NCBI GenBank assembly: GCA_000697665.1
Contig: KL197714.1
Coordinates: forward strand, 1,387,557 to 1,451,556
Length of the DNA stretch: 64,000 nucleotides
Source: Jaapia argillacea MUCL 33604
Taxonomy: Eukaryota > Basidiomycota > Agaricomycetes > Jaapiales > Jaapiaceae
Reading direction: 5' to 3'
Part shown: one piece after another, positions 46,262 through 56,958 of the stretch
Numbering within the stretch: the first letter of the stretch is position 1
Layout of the letters: each line of letters starts with the position of its first letter
Made by a program: the position numbers and the translations under genes
Notes under the pieces: generated by a model
Told to the model about the DNA's origin: nothing
Databases searched by the model: none
The model's input: only the letters and a program-made list of their open reading frames with translations

Positions 46262-46382
46262 CGACTTCCAAATGCCGCCGAAGACAGGCGACGAGGAGAG
46301 TCACTAGTTTCGCCGCCAGCATTGCATGGCCATGAACTAGGTCAGGTTCCCTCGCCTTCACAGTCTGTGCTGGCGCTCCATC
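46262..46382 (+). repeat. Direct repeat arm, right
   Basis: Partner of 44,168-44,296. Confidence 0.6.
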
Positions 46383-46436
46383 TTTCAAGCTCCACAACCC
46401 CTGAAATCTATCTTGAATACTCCATTCCAGAAAGCG

Positions 46437-46460
46437 TACATACATACATACATACATACA
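46437..46460 (+). repeat. (TACA)6 microsatellite
   Basis: Six perfect TACA units just after the right repeat arm and before the aldolase gene's 3' end. Confidence 0.95.
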
Positions 46461-46506
46461 GACTTCCTTCCTATCCAGGTCCTCTGCTACGTGTTCGCCG
46501 TGACTT

Positions 46507-47579
46507 CTAAGAGTAACTGAATCCCTTTTTCTCTTGACCAACCCCAGCAGCCTCAGCCAAGTTCTTGGCGATAGCCTCTGAGAGAGCACCAACGTCGGTG
46601 GTGACTGAGATGATATCGAAACCTTGTTTGGCGCGAAGAGCAGACTGGGAGCCTGATGTGCAGTAGATTGCGCTAGGGAATGGGAGCGTGATGTTAGTGT
46701 AGGTCGGCGGGAAGGAAACTCATGGAGACATGTAAAGACCAGCATATTTTGGCAGATCAACATACCATTTCTTCTGGGCCGCATGGGCGACACCAAGAAT
46801 CTTTTGAATCACCTTCTCGACTTCAGGATGGGGATCCGGTGATGGGGGAGGGAAACCAAGTGAGATCGACAAATCATAGGGGCCAATAAACAAGGCATCT
46901 GCAACAGAGCAGCAGTTCAGCAAAACGCCAAAAGCACAACGAAAACAAGTAATCAAACTAACCGATGCCATCAACCTTGATGATCGATTCCATGTTCTCC
47001 ACACCTTCTTTCGTTTCGATCTGCACCATCACCACAACGCTTTCGTTCGCAGATCCGAGGTAATCCCCTGGCGAAATACCCCAGGTACCGTTTGTGAAGG
47101 GAGATCCGAAGCCGCGACGACCGATTGGGGGGAAGCGGGCTTCTGCAGCTATTTCGCGTGCCTTCTCTTCAGATCCCACCTAAACATTAACAAGGAGGGC
47201 CGATCAATATCCCGACGAACTTCAGTTGGAGACGTTTGCATACCATGGGAACCAAAATTCCTCTTGCACCAGCATCAAGTGCATACTTGATCTGCCATCC
47301 CATACCAGTGCCACCGGCCGAACTGAAACCAGTAGCGGGGATCCTAACAATCGCACTGGGAGCATCCACGTTCTCCCTTCCAACCCCAGCAAGGGTTTGC
47401 ATAGCCTCGGCAGCGCCAGGGACGAGCGAAGTCAGCCCGTGTTCGCAATCAACCAAGACCCATGATAGGTGAGGAGACGCTTGGGCCACAGTTCGGAGGT
47501 TGAAGACTCCTGGCAATGTTATCCAGGCTCCAAACGCGGGTTTATTCGACTTGATGGCGGTGAGGAGTGGATGTGACAT
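46507..47579 (-). CDS. HpcH/HpaI-family aldolase
   Basis: Four exons: MSHPLLTAIKSNKPAFGAWI ... GILVPM | VGSEEKAREIAAEARFPPIG ... KVDGI | DALFIGPYDLSISLGFPPP ... AAQKKC | AIYCTSGSQSALRAKQGFD. Family landmarks are VLVDCEHG (catalytic His region), AIVRIPATG (substrate-binding Arg), the metal ligands in QIETKEGVEN (Glu) and DALFIGPYDLS (Asp), and GRRGFGSPF. These enzymes are divalent-metal-dependent class II pyruvate aldolases that cleave or form 2-keto-3-deoxy acids or 4-hydroxy-2-oxo acids, used in sugar-acid and aromatic breakdown. The exact substrate cannot be told. No targeting signal is seen, so it is probably cytosolic. The ATG matches the usual family start. Confidence 0.92.
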
Positions 47580-48832
47580 TGTTGGATACAATTGTAGTGA
47601 AATGGGTGAGGGGGGAGTGGATAGTAATAAGGCATTCCGGAATCATCACTGGTATTTATCCGCGGACGAGCTGAGTAAAAGTGTCGAAGGAGGTCAGGAG
47701 AGCTATTGATGTTGTCCGTCGGAGGAGCGAAGAACACCGTCAATAACCGTGGAAAATAGGTTCGGCCCGGCTACACCGAGCACTCCTTCTGCCAGTCACG
47801 GTGATCAACCAGTGGAAGGTCTGTCGTGTTCATCCACTGTGTGGATAACGTCCCGGTCCGTGAAACATAACTTATCCTCGGAATAACCAGCGTTTCCGTA
47901 TTACCTGCTGTCTCACTCAATGGTCCACCAGGTCTTCTTCATCACTACCGATACCGGCCGAGAACAGAGCATGTCAGTAAATCATCGGTTTTGGAAAGTA
48001 GGACGAGGGAAAAGCCAACGTTTGCCTCCTGACAGGACGGCGAGGCTATCGGTGGTCAGTATATTGCTCATATCGCTGACCGCGAGTCGATTTACCCTCT
48101 CCCAACATATACAGACCTAAGTATTGCTCGGATTTTACTCAATCATATCCGAACGTTCCAACCTCAGTTGTCCATTTTAATTGTCGCAAGCTGGCCGAAC
48201 TTGAACACCAACCTATCTTGTCTTTGCTTCCGAAACTCGTTCATTATTACAACTTCTTGGATGCAGAGGAAATGATTGCAGATCTGCAGTCTTGGCGGTA
48301 AAATTCGCCATCCGTCACCAGTCTTTCCATGATCGGTATATGGAGAAAAAAGCACGGAGATGGTCAGAACCAAGTGATATCTCGAAATTCAGCGATGATA
48401 TTCACTGCACGTAGGAGAGGGTGACTACAGACTCATCGTTGATATCTTCGTCGATCATGTGTCGCAGGATTGAGATCTCACCTTGTCCTCCAGCCTCTGG
48501 GAATACTCAGGAAGTAACCCTCACAAAAGAACGGGAGTAAACAAGATGGGATCACAGTAATCAATACCAAGTTGGCTCGAGACCGAATTGTCGAAAGGTG
48601 AGCTTGGTTCATGGCCAACTATGTTCCACCTGGATTACGATCTCCCATCCATTCCTACCGGAGAGCATGGGGAAGCTTACGGATTTGATAGAGAATGAAC
48701 CGCGGGCAGAATACTTTCACAAAGGGAAGCTGAAAAGACGCTTGTGATCAGAAGAGAGACAACGCGTGTGGCGCTGACTTGAGGTGAACGCCACACGAGC
48801 TCTCCTGAATCTCTTCTTGACCTCCGGCTCAA
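47580..48832. other. Intergenic, nothing recognised
   Basis: Upstream regions of two divergent genes. No supported gene, repeat or RNA. Confidence 0.4.
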
Positions 48833-49613
48833 ATGGTCTCCTCACGATGCATGTTCGCACAATGCCCTAACAGAGTAGGAGACGCACCAGATTCACCCAG
48901 GACCAACAATACGTCGAAATGCAGTGGGTGTAAGAAGGTCTCGTAGTGCGTTCTAGTCTATATCGTCCGTCCATCGAGTAAGTATCACTCACGGGCTGAT
49001 GGTGTAGCTGCTCTCGAGGATGTCAAGTCAGTATTCAGAATGTTCATACGCGTCGCATTTGACAAGGGTGAACTGTAGGTGGCAGACTGGAAGCAGCATA
49101 AATCCTTTTGCAAGCACCAGACCACTCAACGCGCCACATCAGACACCTCCCCATCTAACAATGCCGCCAAACCGACACAACTACAACCAGATGCATCGCA
49201 TATTCTCCCCCATATGGAAGAGCTAATCAAGGCATTCGAGGGCAGACATGCGCCCGTCGAAGAAAGGATCATATTGAGAGTCCTTGAGGATCCCGATAAT
49301 GATTCGAAAAGAGCGAAGAAGTTTGCTGCAGAACTTGATACTGATGAAATCGCCCAATATTCGGTATGTCCTTTCCCACTCCCTCCCGGCATGCTCTGAT
49401 ACCGTCCTCCGGATTGGTCGCACCCTCGGTTTGGCACTTCGCAACGCGCTCTAGGTCGAACGCTTCTTGTATACGAAAGATAAGGGGGCTATCGTCTTCA
49501 ATATCAAGTACCCGTATACGGACGATCCATCCCATCGGCGATTCACTTGGGTTCCGAGACAAGCCTTCATCCATTCCCTTGAACCAACCCTCGTTCGTCA
49601 AGTAACTCGATAG
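48833..49613 (+). CDS. MYND-type zinc-finger protein
   Basis: Four exons: 48833-48945, 49008-49026, a third from 49079 to a gtatgt donor near 49,362, and a last one starting VERFLYTKDKG. Joining them gives CMFAQCPN near the start, then a complete MYND finger: CSGC-KKVSYCSRGC-QVADWKQH-KSFC, with all Cys/His ligands present. The 19-base second exon supplies the middle of the finger, which strongly supports the model. After it comes a Gln/Thr-rich linker and a helical domain (EELIKAFEGRH, EERIILRVLEDP, YPYTDDPSHRRFTWVP). MYND fingers bind proline-rich peptides; many Agaricomycete MYND proteins have no known role. A further 3' exon cannot be excluded, because the last codons include a gtaact site. 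Confidence 0.83.
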
Positions 49614-50036
49614 TATGTTCACGTGGCTCTCTGCGTCGCTCGCGTCACCTGAACTTCTCACCTCAGCGACCCGGAACATTATTGCGTCATTCTATTCGCC
49701 CTGCCCCCTCCCTCTGGATTGTCCGCACAAGTTTGGTCGATGGAGATATTCTTCTCCGTCGAGGCTATAATCTCGTTCCAGGTCGAGAGGACAAAAGTTG
49801 AGTGGGAGAAGAAGATGAGGAAATGGCAGGGTGATGGTTTGTTGGAGCTGAAAGAATAGGATGCTGGGAGTAGAGGGATCGGATGGTTGCTTGAATCTGG
49901 CATGCGGGGGTGCGCCAATGGGAACCGAAGCGGCTTGTTATATATTGGCGTCTGCTTTTGCTCAATCGCTTTTCTATCTTGATTGGAGAGATGGAGATTA
50001 GACCCGCCGAGTATAGAAGACAGGCTGAACTCACCA
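49614..50036. other. Intergenic between convergent genes
   Basis: Nothing supported. A minus-strand frame at 49,679-49,918 has no recognisable features. Confidence 0.4.
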
Positions 50037-51517
50037 TCACATGGACATCATCCCCATAACATTACCGTCCCTGTCGACAGGAGTCTCCTCCAGAAAGTCA
50101 TACTCTATCCCATTCTTCATCCGAATAGTGTCGAGTATGGCTGAGATGCATCTCCTTCCGTCGACAGTATGGACATAGAACCGCTCAATGCCAATCCCAG
50201 CTTGCTCTCTCTTCTCCATGATCAAATCGACAAGACCTGCGTATAGTGTCCCGTGGATTTCAACACTTTTCAGACAAGGCCAGTTGATCCCTGATTGGGT
50301 GGACGGTTTCGGAACGAGTGACATGGCCAGGAGGTCAATAGCCTTGCCATGGATTGATAGATGTGTCAATGCTGGGCAGGCACCTGTGAATCCAACGCCG
50401 AGGACTCGGTTACCGACCGAATGCAGTTCGAGGGAGCGAAGCATAGGATATCGGGGTTCGTCTCCACCAGATGTCGATGCCTTGATCGAATCAACGAACT
50501 CTTTCCATCCTGCGTCCACTTCTTTCTCGCTGCGAATGATTAGAGAGCTGAGGGAAGGAGTGGATAAAGCTCTGGAAAACCCTATGGTCCGCCCAGCCGT
50601 CGAACTGGTGAGCTCGAGGGAACGAAGATGAGGGAGCAGGATTGGGGGAGAATATTCGGAGTCATGGAGGAGGGGTGATCGGATAATGAGAGTGTCCAAG
50701 AGGGGAACACTCTGGAACAATCGGGTAAGTTCTTCGCGAGCAGTCCCGAAAAAAGGCGGACCCCATGCAAGGTCCAATCTACTCAGAAGAGGGAATGTGG
50801 TGGTGGTGGTGGCGAGCGAGCGAAGGGTAACACTATGTAGCGTCATTCCGTCCAGCAAAGGAGCTCGATCCGTCAGAAGTGACAACACAGTTGACGGCGC
50901 ACAAGCTCCCGCACCCAGGGTCACATTGATTCTCTCCAAGACCGGTACATGTAGCCGAGATGGGTCGGATGCAAACTGAACTAGTTCAGCAACGCTTGAT
51001 CCAAGCCCGAAGTGGATTGTCAGCGATTGACAACGATTCATATACCCGTCGATATACATGAGAACTTCTTTCAAGCCGTACTTCCCTGGCAGCAACGAGT
51101 CTTCGAGGGAGATGTCAATCGGTAGCGGGGTCGACCTTCTGAGGTGCAACATCGCCAAGTGGAAGGACCAAGAACGTCCGAGACTGATGGTTGGTACGTT
51201 CGTCCAAAGGGACGGGGTGCCCATGACCAGTATTCTCCAGCACTTCGAAACACGTGACAATAAGATCGGCCGACAACTTTTCTCCTCGAATATGACACAA
51301 ATCTTGAAGATTCTGACCAGCAATTCGATGGGTAGCTCGTCGACGTGATTAACCTGCTAACGATTGACTTTCGTATCGAGTACCCACAACATGGAGAAGT
51401 AGACGAACTCACCGAGGACGAGTTTAATATCACCGGATGCTGATCAAATATGCCTTGTCCGTCGCCGCCTAGCAGAGCGCTATCCATTGCAGCAGGTGGA
51501 TGGAAGAGAATAGCCAT
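50037..51517 (-). CDS. F-box/leucine-rich-repeat-like protein A
   Basis: Two exons: MAILFHPPAAMDSALLGGDG ... ILNSSS joins QVNHVDELPIELLVRIFKIC through gtgagt...cgttag. The second exon opens with the F-box: LPIELLVRIFKIC, then LSRVSKCWRILVMGTPSLWT, as in many Agaricomycete F-box proteins. About 370 residues follow with irregular leucine-rich repeats (PVLERINVTL, PLLSRLDLAW, PLLDTLIIRSPLL, PHLRSLELTS, PMLRSLELHS, PALTHLSIHG). By family analogy the F-box binds Skp1 and the repeats choose targets for an SCF ubiquitin ligase. ATGs at 51,517 and 51,487 are both possible starts. It is divergent from F-box-like gene B, 236 bases apart. Confidence 0.82.
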
Positions 51518-51753
51518 ATGTAATAATGACGCCAAGGTACGGTGGAAGTAGTCCAAGCGCTTACCGCTCGGCGTCACATGTTGCATGGTTCCATATACAG
51601 AACATTGCTTGTCTACGAATTCTGTGTATGAGAGACGCTGTAACAAGTGTACTGCATGGTGTGGCGCGCCATGTTATTTAGGCACTTTCTTGTTAATCAT
51701 TTGTTTTCTGCCATACCCCAGCTCGTCTCCTCCTCTAGCCACCGGTCTGTGTC

Positions 51754-53465
51754 ATGTCGCATCTCGGTTGCCACCATCATCGCGCCCTACTCATTGCGGA
51801 AATATGTCGCGAGATTTGTTGGCACCTAAAGGGTGATTGGCAAAAGAAGAGATGGAATAGGTCTCTTGCCCGACTCGCCCAGTGTTCTCGAGCCTTCTCA
51901 GACCCGGCACTCGATGTGTTGTGGCATGAGATGTCGGACTTGGAGCCGCTGATAGGTCTTATCCCTGCTGTGCAGCGAGTAACCGTGGAGGGGAGCGAGG
52001 ATGATGAGGAATTCGAAATCTTCGTGAGTTTTGTTTTCCTTTCTTTAGGAGCTATTCCTGATATCCCAAAATCTATCAGAAGCTGATAGGCCCTACCATC
52101 TCAGACGACGACTGGCGTCGTTTCGACTTGTATGCAAGTCGAATTCGCGTCTACCGTTACGACCATGACGACCCTCCAGACCGTACCCTATGCCGTCAGT
52201 TGGCAGTGCTCAAAGGGCGAGCTCTCCTCCCGTCTTTGAAAACTGTCATCTACTCCCTTGGCGAGCGTTCAGATGGTGTGGAGATGAGAGCCGACATTCA
52301 AGGTCTGCAACACCTTTCGGAGTCAATTCGCTCGTTCACCACAAAGGTCTCGTCATTCTATGGTGACATTCCTAATCGAGGAGACCACCAAGGATTCTGG
52401 GACTCAGTTCCTGACTCGCTCCCTCATCTCCAACACTTTGAACTTGCAGCCGCATGGCCCATCGTTTCCATTGACTTTTTTGGTCAATTTCGGGATATTC
52501 GATTCATCAAGATCCAGGTTCAAGAGTTTTGGCATTTCAGTCCCGTAAAGCTCAGGGGCAACGACTTCGACACCCTTTCCAGTTTGCCATTACTCGAGAG
52601 TTTGACGCTCCGGCATTTTACCTTGGACGAGTGGGCTGGAAAGACGAGCCAGAACGGATTCCCGTCTCTTCGAGTCTTGGAGATGGCCGTTCCAGGTCCC
52701 GCGGGCTTACAATCCATCCTTGCCGCTATCTCCAGCACATCGATGACCACGCTAGCAGTGAGAATTACGGAATCTCGCGATTGGGATGCCATCCGTGCTT
52801 GCATCATCTCTGCGTTCAGGTTCAACGTGTCCCTCGAAAACCTTGACTGGGTGGTGGTGACCGGGATGATCTTCACCCAGGACGTTCTCAATGCCGGTGC
52901 AATGGCGGCCATTATGCCACTTTTCCTTACCTTTCGAAACCTCAAGCGTTTCGTATCCAACATATGGACCCCACATGTATTCGAGTCGTTCGACGGTTCA
53001 CCTCCTTCGTCTCCTCTAACCCCAGCAGAAGCGACTTCAATGGCTCTTCGTTGGCCACGGCTTGAAACGTTCATCCTCCGATCGGACTTCGCCTTCTTCT
53101 CTTTGGACTCGTTCGTGGCGTTCATTTCATCTTCTCCCCTATTAACCCATCTTGTTGTCGACAAGATCCTCGTGGACCGTCACCCCTGTGCTGTGATGGC
53201 CCTTCTGCCATCCTTATCCCATGGAATGGACTCACTTTGGGTTCGCAAGTTCATCCAACAATGGACAAACGAACCGGATGATCTTCCCCTTGCAATTTGC
53301 TTGTTCCAGCTGTTTCCTCGCCTTGATTTCGCGGAGAGTCTGCCGTCCTGCGGCAGTTTGAAGGAAATAATGCTACCTTGGCATATGGCGAGAGGCGAGG
53401 AATTGGAGAGAGCGAAGCATAAGAACGTATGTCACCTCGTTCTTGGATGGAAGATCTCCAACTGA
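51754..53465 (+). CDS. F-box-like/leucine-rich-repeat-like protein B
   Basis: Exon 1 carries a short F-box-like region: HRALLIAEICREICWHL, SLARLAQCSRAFSDPALDVL and WHEMSDLEPLIGLIP, the form found in many basidiomycete proteins. The intron (TTC|gtgagt...tatcag|AAG) leads to KLIGPTISDDDWRRFDLYAS, then repeated leucine-rich units (LPHLQHFELAAAWP, LPLLESLTLRHFTLDEW, FPSLRVLEMAVPG, WPRLETFILRSDF, SPLLTHLVVDKI). The expected role is substrate recognition in an SCF-type complex, by analogy. It shares a short intergenic region with F-box gene A but is not closely similar to it in sequence. The ATG at 51,754 begins MSHLGCHHHRAL. Confidence 0.82.
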
Positions 53466-53725
53466 TGCTTTCCGGCCTAGTATGACACGGTACGATGAAG
53501 ATGTGCGGAACAATCGCCATCTTGTGTACTGATCTCAAGCCTCGGTAGCCCGCCCAGTATTAGTAGGACTCCGCAATTAGTCGAGATATCTTGTGTTCTC
53601 GTAGTAATGCTACATGGTAATCTTCTTCAATTTCCGAGTTCCATCAAGGTATGCTCCAAACGTACAAACGACCAACAGCCAAAGCTCCGACTCGTCGTCC
53701 ACCACCCTTGAGGTCTAACGACACC

Positions 53726-55114
53726 TCAAACACCTAAAACTCTCTTCCCAGCCTGCCAAACCGTAAAGCTAACAGCAGTCATGGGCACAACCTTCAAGTA
53801 GCCAATACTTAACCCCACATAAAAGTTCCGCCACCCACCAACCGCCATGGCATTCTTCCCATGCCCCCAAGGCGAATTCCAAATTGCATTTATCGTCTCA
53901 CCCCACCTCAACCACCTATCGGGACTTGTCAACCCACCCACTTGCATTCTCCTCCTAACAATCTCGAAAGGGTACGAAACAGTTTGGGCAATCGCACCAG
54001 AGACTGCGCCAATTGATAAGTCTGCTACTGGTGCTCCGCGTTCTTTGTGGGACGCTTGACCTATCCGTGGGGAGGGTGGGAGGAGATGGTATCGGAGGAA
54101 ATCCCAGGCGAGGAAAGAGGTTCCGGCATAGGGTATCATCCCGGTGATAGTTACCGTGAAACCACGGTAGAATTTGAGGATGGGGAAGCGGGTGAAGATG
54201 GACCGAGTGGTTGGTAATAGTGAAGCTGCTGAAGAGGAAGATGATGGAGGAAGGGCTGGTACGCCTTCGTTGTAGAGTTGTTTCATGGCCCTGAGGATGG
54301 ACGGCCGTGCTGGTGGTGGTGGAGATGAATGTGGTAGGGAAGAAGAAGGGGAATAGGATAGGTGGGGGGGACTTGAGTTGCGTGTTTGGAAAGCCATTCG
54401 TACACGGATAAGTTCGAGTGGGTAGGTGCAGAATACAGATATCATTCCTATCACATCATTCAACTTAGGACCACGTTCAGACAAATGGGAGCAATATACG
54501 ACGCACCTGATATTGCCCCAGCAGAAAATCGGCGAAGGTTGGTTTCGGATTCTCGTGTAGGCATCAATAACTACACTCAGATGTCATCACCGTCATTTCT
54601 GCAATGACGGAGACAAGGGATTTTACTCACAAATCGTACTTGGTCATAGGCCATAAACTTTACGGCCGCGTACGGAAATATGCGGAGTAGGGTCGCTGAA
54701 TGACCTTGAAGGAGTCCTCGTACTCCACCGTCCCCGTAGATCTCTTTCGCGGCTCTGAACACTCCGTTCCACGATCCTGAAATAATGTGCATAAGCCTTA
54801 GCTACAAAGGCTGGGGATGGAGAGGGTACAGACCTGCGTAGTGCTGAAAGTCCGGGTTCGATGCTTGGAAGAGGATCTTGACTCTGTCCAGCGGCGCCAC
54901 CGTCGTTTTCGCCTGTCAACACCAGTTAGAACCTCTGGTTTCCATTGTAGAATACCTAGCAACGCACGACACATCCTGCGACCCCACCAGCAAGCCCCGA
55001 CCGAAGGACATAGTTCCACGATTGCTTATCTGTTTTCTTGCTGGGTTTCGCGACATTGAGGTTAACATTGCGGGTGGGGTCGTCTCGATCGGTGACAGAG
55101 ACATTTGAAGACAT
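53726..55114 (-). CDS. LEU5: LEU5-type mitochondrial carrier (coenzyme A related)
   Basis: Five exons give a six-span mitochondrial carrier with its three signatures: PLDRVK (repeat 1, after [16 protein letters not shown]), PLELIR (repeat 2, in [19 protein letters not shown]) and PFEIVRR (repeat 3, in [17 protein letters not shown]). Other family pieces are [20 protein letters not shown] and [20 protein letters not shown]. The [16 protein letters not shown] and [10 protein letters not shown] wording is typical of the yeast Leu5/human SLC25A16 group, inner-membrane carriers needed for coenzyme A in the matrix. A Ser/Pro-rich insertion of about 30 residues follows repeat 2's signature. The start is the first ATG ([12 protein letters not shown]); a second ATG ten bases on is out of frame. 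Confidence 0.9.
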
Positions 55115-55775
55115 TCGAGTCTTGACCCTCAGGGGAAACAGAAAAGCATGGAACTAGAGGGTCGAGGGAAGGTGTGATAAATCTCAAGGACTGTCGAGGG
55201 AAACATCATGGTCCGGGGGAGTGTCAGCGGCCGGTAAATTCCGCACGGGTATTGGTTTTGGCACCCCGACCAAATTTTGCCGACGATGACGAACAAGCGT
55301 CGGCGACGACCACAACGACGACGACGACGTATCGCCCAGCGTCGCCGCCTTCTGTAGAATTGGTCGGGCCCATTTTATGTACTGTTCACAGAATCTGCGC
55401 TAAGCCTGTCTCCTAGTCGAAGTTTTTGGTGAGAATGCAAGATTATATCGTTTGTGAAATCATTGGACCGGGTTGGACCATCTCGCCACCACCTTTAAGT
55501 ACCTTCGACTGGAATCTTGAAAGAAGTGTGAAGCTGCACGACCAAATCCTTCTTTTTGAATATCTCCGATGTCGGATGAAAACAAGTCTTCCTTCATACC
55601 AGGACGCAAGGACATCGCAATAGCCTGTTCCTACACTACACTCCCATCTGCTCGGTTTCCTTATCGCTAGAATGTACAACGTCCACTAACTACAGTATCA
55701 TCAACGTCCGTCTATGTCCAATGCGTGAGGGAAAGAGACGAGATCAGATGACCATACCCCCAACTACATTACATC
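55115..55775. other. Intergenic, nothing firmly recognised
   Basis: A 65-codon open frame at 55,426-55,623 (plus) has no recognised features. A run of (ACG)n-like sequence lies at about 55,310-55,328. Confidence 0.35.
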
Positions 55776-56958
55776 CTAGTCGTTAGGCGTTGTGCAACTT
55801 ACAGCATAGTCCATCTGCATCAACAAAACTAGTCCAATAGGCGCAATGGTCTCAGCTCCAGGATCATTCCTCCCAATGCAAACCTTCAACAAAGTGCAGT
55901 CACTCCTCCTGGTGATATCAGTCCTCAACACCGTTTGGCCGTTCCCATCCTTCAATATCGCATTTGGCGGGTAAGTGTCAAAGGTCCACTGCTTGTCGAC
56001 GGCACGGAGACTCGTGGACGAACTGTCTCGTGAGTCGGTGAGGTTGAAGGAGAGGTAATCGTTCGTGGGGTTGAACGATCCCGAGATACATGGTGTGGTG
56101 GTGGTGTTTCCCGTAGCAGGGGACGTGCAGTTCCCCGTGATGGTGTTACTGACAAAGTCATAGCCAATTGAATGTATGGAAGGGTAGTGGGGATCAGATT
56201 CATTTTCAGAGAGCGCTGAGGAGTCGACGGTTCGTAAACCGAAAGACCAGAAATCCGCCGACTGCTGGAAGATGTCGTAGGAATATACGGGGTTGTTGTA
56301 GAGGTAGTAATGAACGACGTTTGGGTAATAGGGTGGGGCGTCATAACCCTGAGCATCGATGATAACTGAGATTGGGTAGCCATCGCATCCATGGTCCCAT
56401 GCCCACTACAAGTCGGACGACCATCAACCTCTAAGTAGCGCAATGGATAAGGAGACTCGAACACTCACCTTTTCCGCCACCGACAGCCCGACGAAGGGTC
56501 CGAAGAAAGGACACAAGATCATGAGCAGAGCAACTGGGAACATGACGAAAATGTTCCAGAATGTCCACAGCGTATTCAGCAACGTCGACTTTCCGTACCC
56601 ACTGGACACTCCTCCAGAAAAGAAGTAGGCCCAGAAAGGGAAGGCGTTGATGAGGCCCCAGAAAAAGCCGAATATGAACATCATAACAGTATACCCCGTC
56701 CAACCACTCTCGGTTCTATCAATTGCATTGTGAGGGTTTGTAAAGATTTCACTTTGAATATCTGCGAAGGGTATGAGTTAGACGAGAAAGTGGCGAATGC
56801 GAAAGAGACACACAGAAGTAGATCCACGCTGCGTCGGCGCAGTTGATCCCCAACCAAAGCTACGAGGGGGAAAGACGTTAGCCTCGACTGACTCCACAGG
56901 GAGAAGTACAGCTCACCAGAATCAGGATGAACCCACCAATAGCCTCGCCACTTCCCAT
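55776..56958 (-). CDS. AWxHGC-family membrane protein 3
   Basis: The intact close relative of gene 1 and pseudogene 2. Exons: MGSGEAIGGFILIL | LWLGINCADAAWIYFY | IQSEIFTNPHNAIDRT, with spans VMMFIFGFFWGLINAFPFWA and FWNIFVMFPVALLMILCPFF | WAWDHGCDGYPISVIIDAQG. The outer domain keeps the glycosylation sites NESD, NCTS and NTTT and ends CTTPND. Three membrane spans followed by a ~240-residue soluble part are predicted by eye. About 300 bases of upstream DNA also resemble those of gene 1. Unknown function. Confidence 0.78.

Noticed and set aside
44168-46382. Interpretation of the direct repeats as LTRs of a retroelement
   Set aside because: The interior holds only fragments of host gene families, with no reverse transcriptase, integrase or primer-binding site visible.
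53726-55114. General ADP/ATP or other metabolite carrier instead of LEU5 type
   Set aside because: The wording around repeat 2 ([16 protein letters not shown]) and [10 protein letters not shown] fits the Leu5/SLC25A16 group better, and the ADP/ATP carrier RRRMMM signature is absent.
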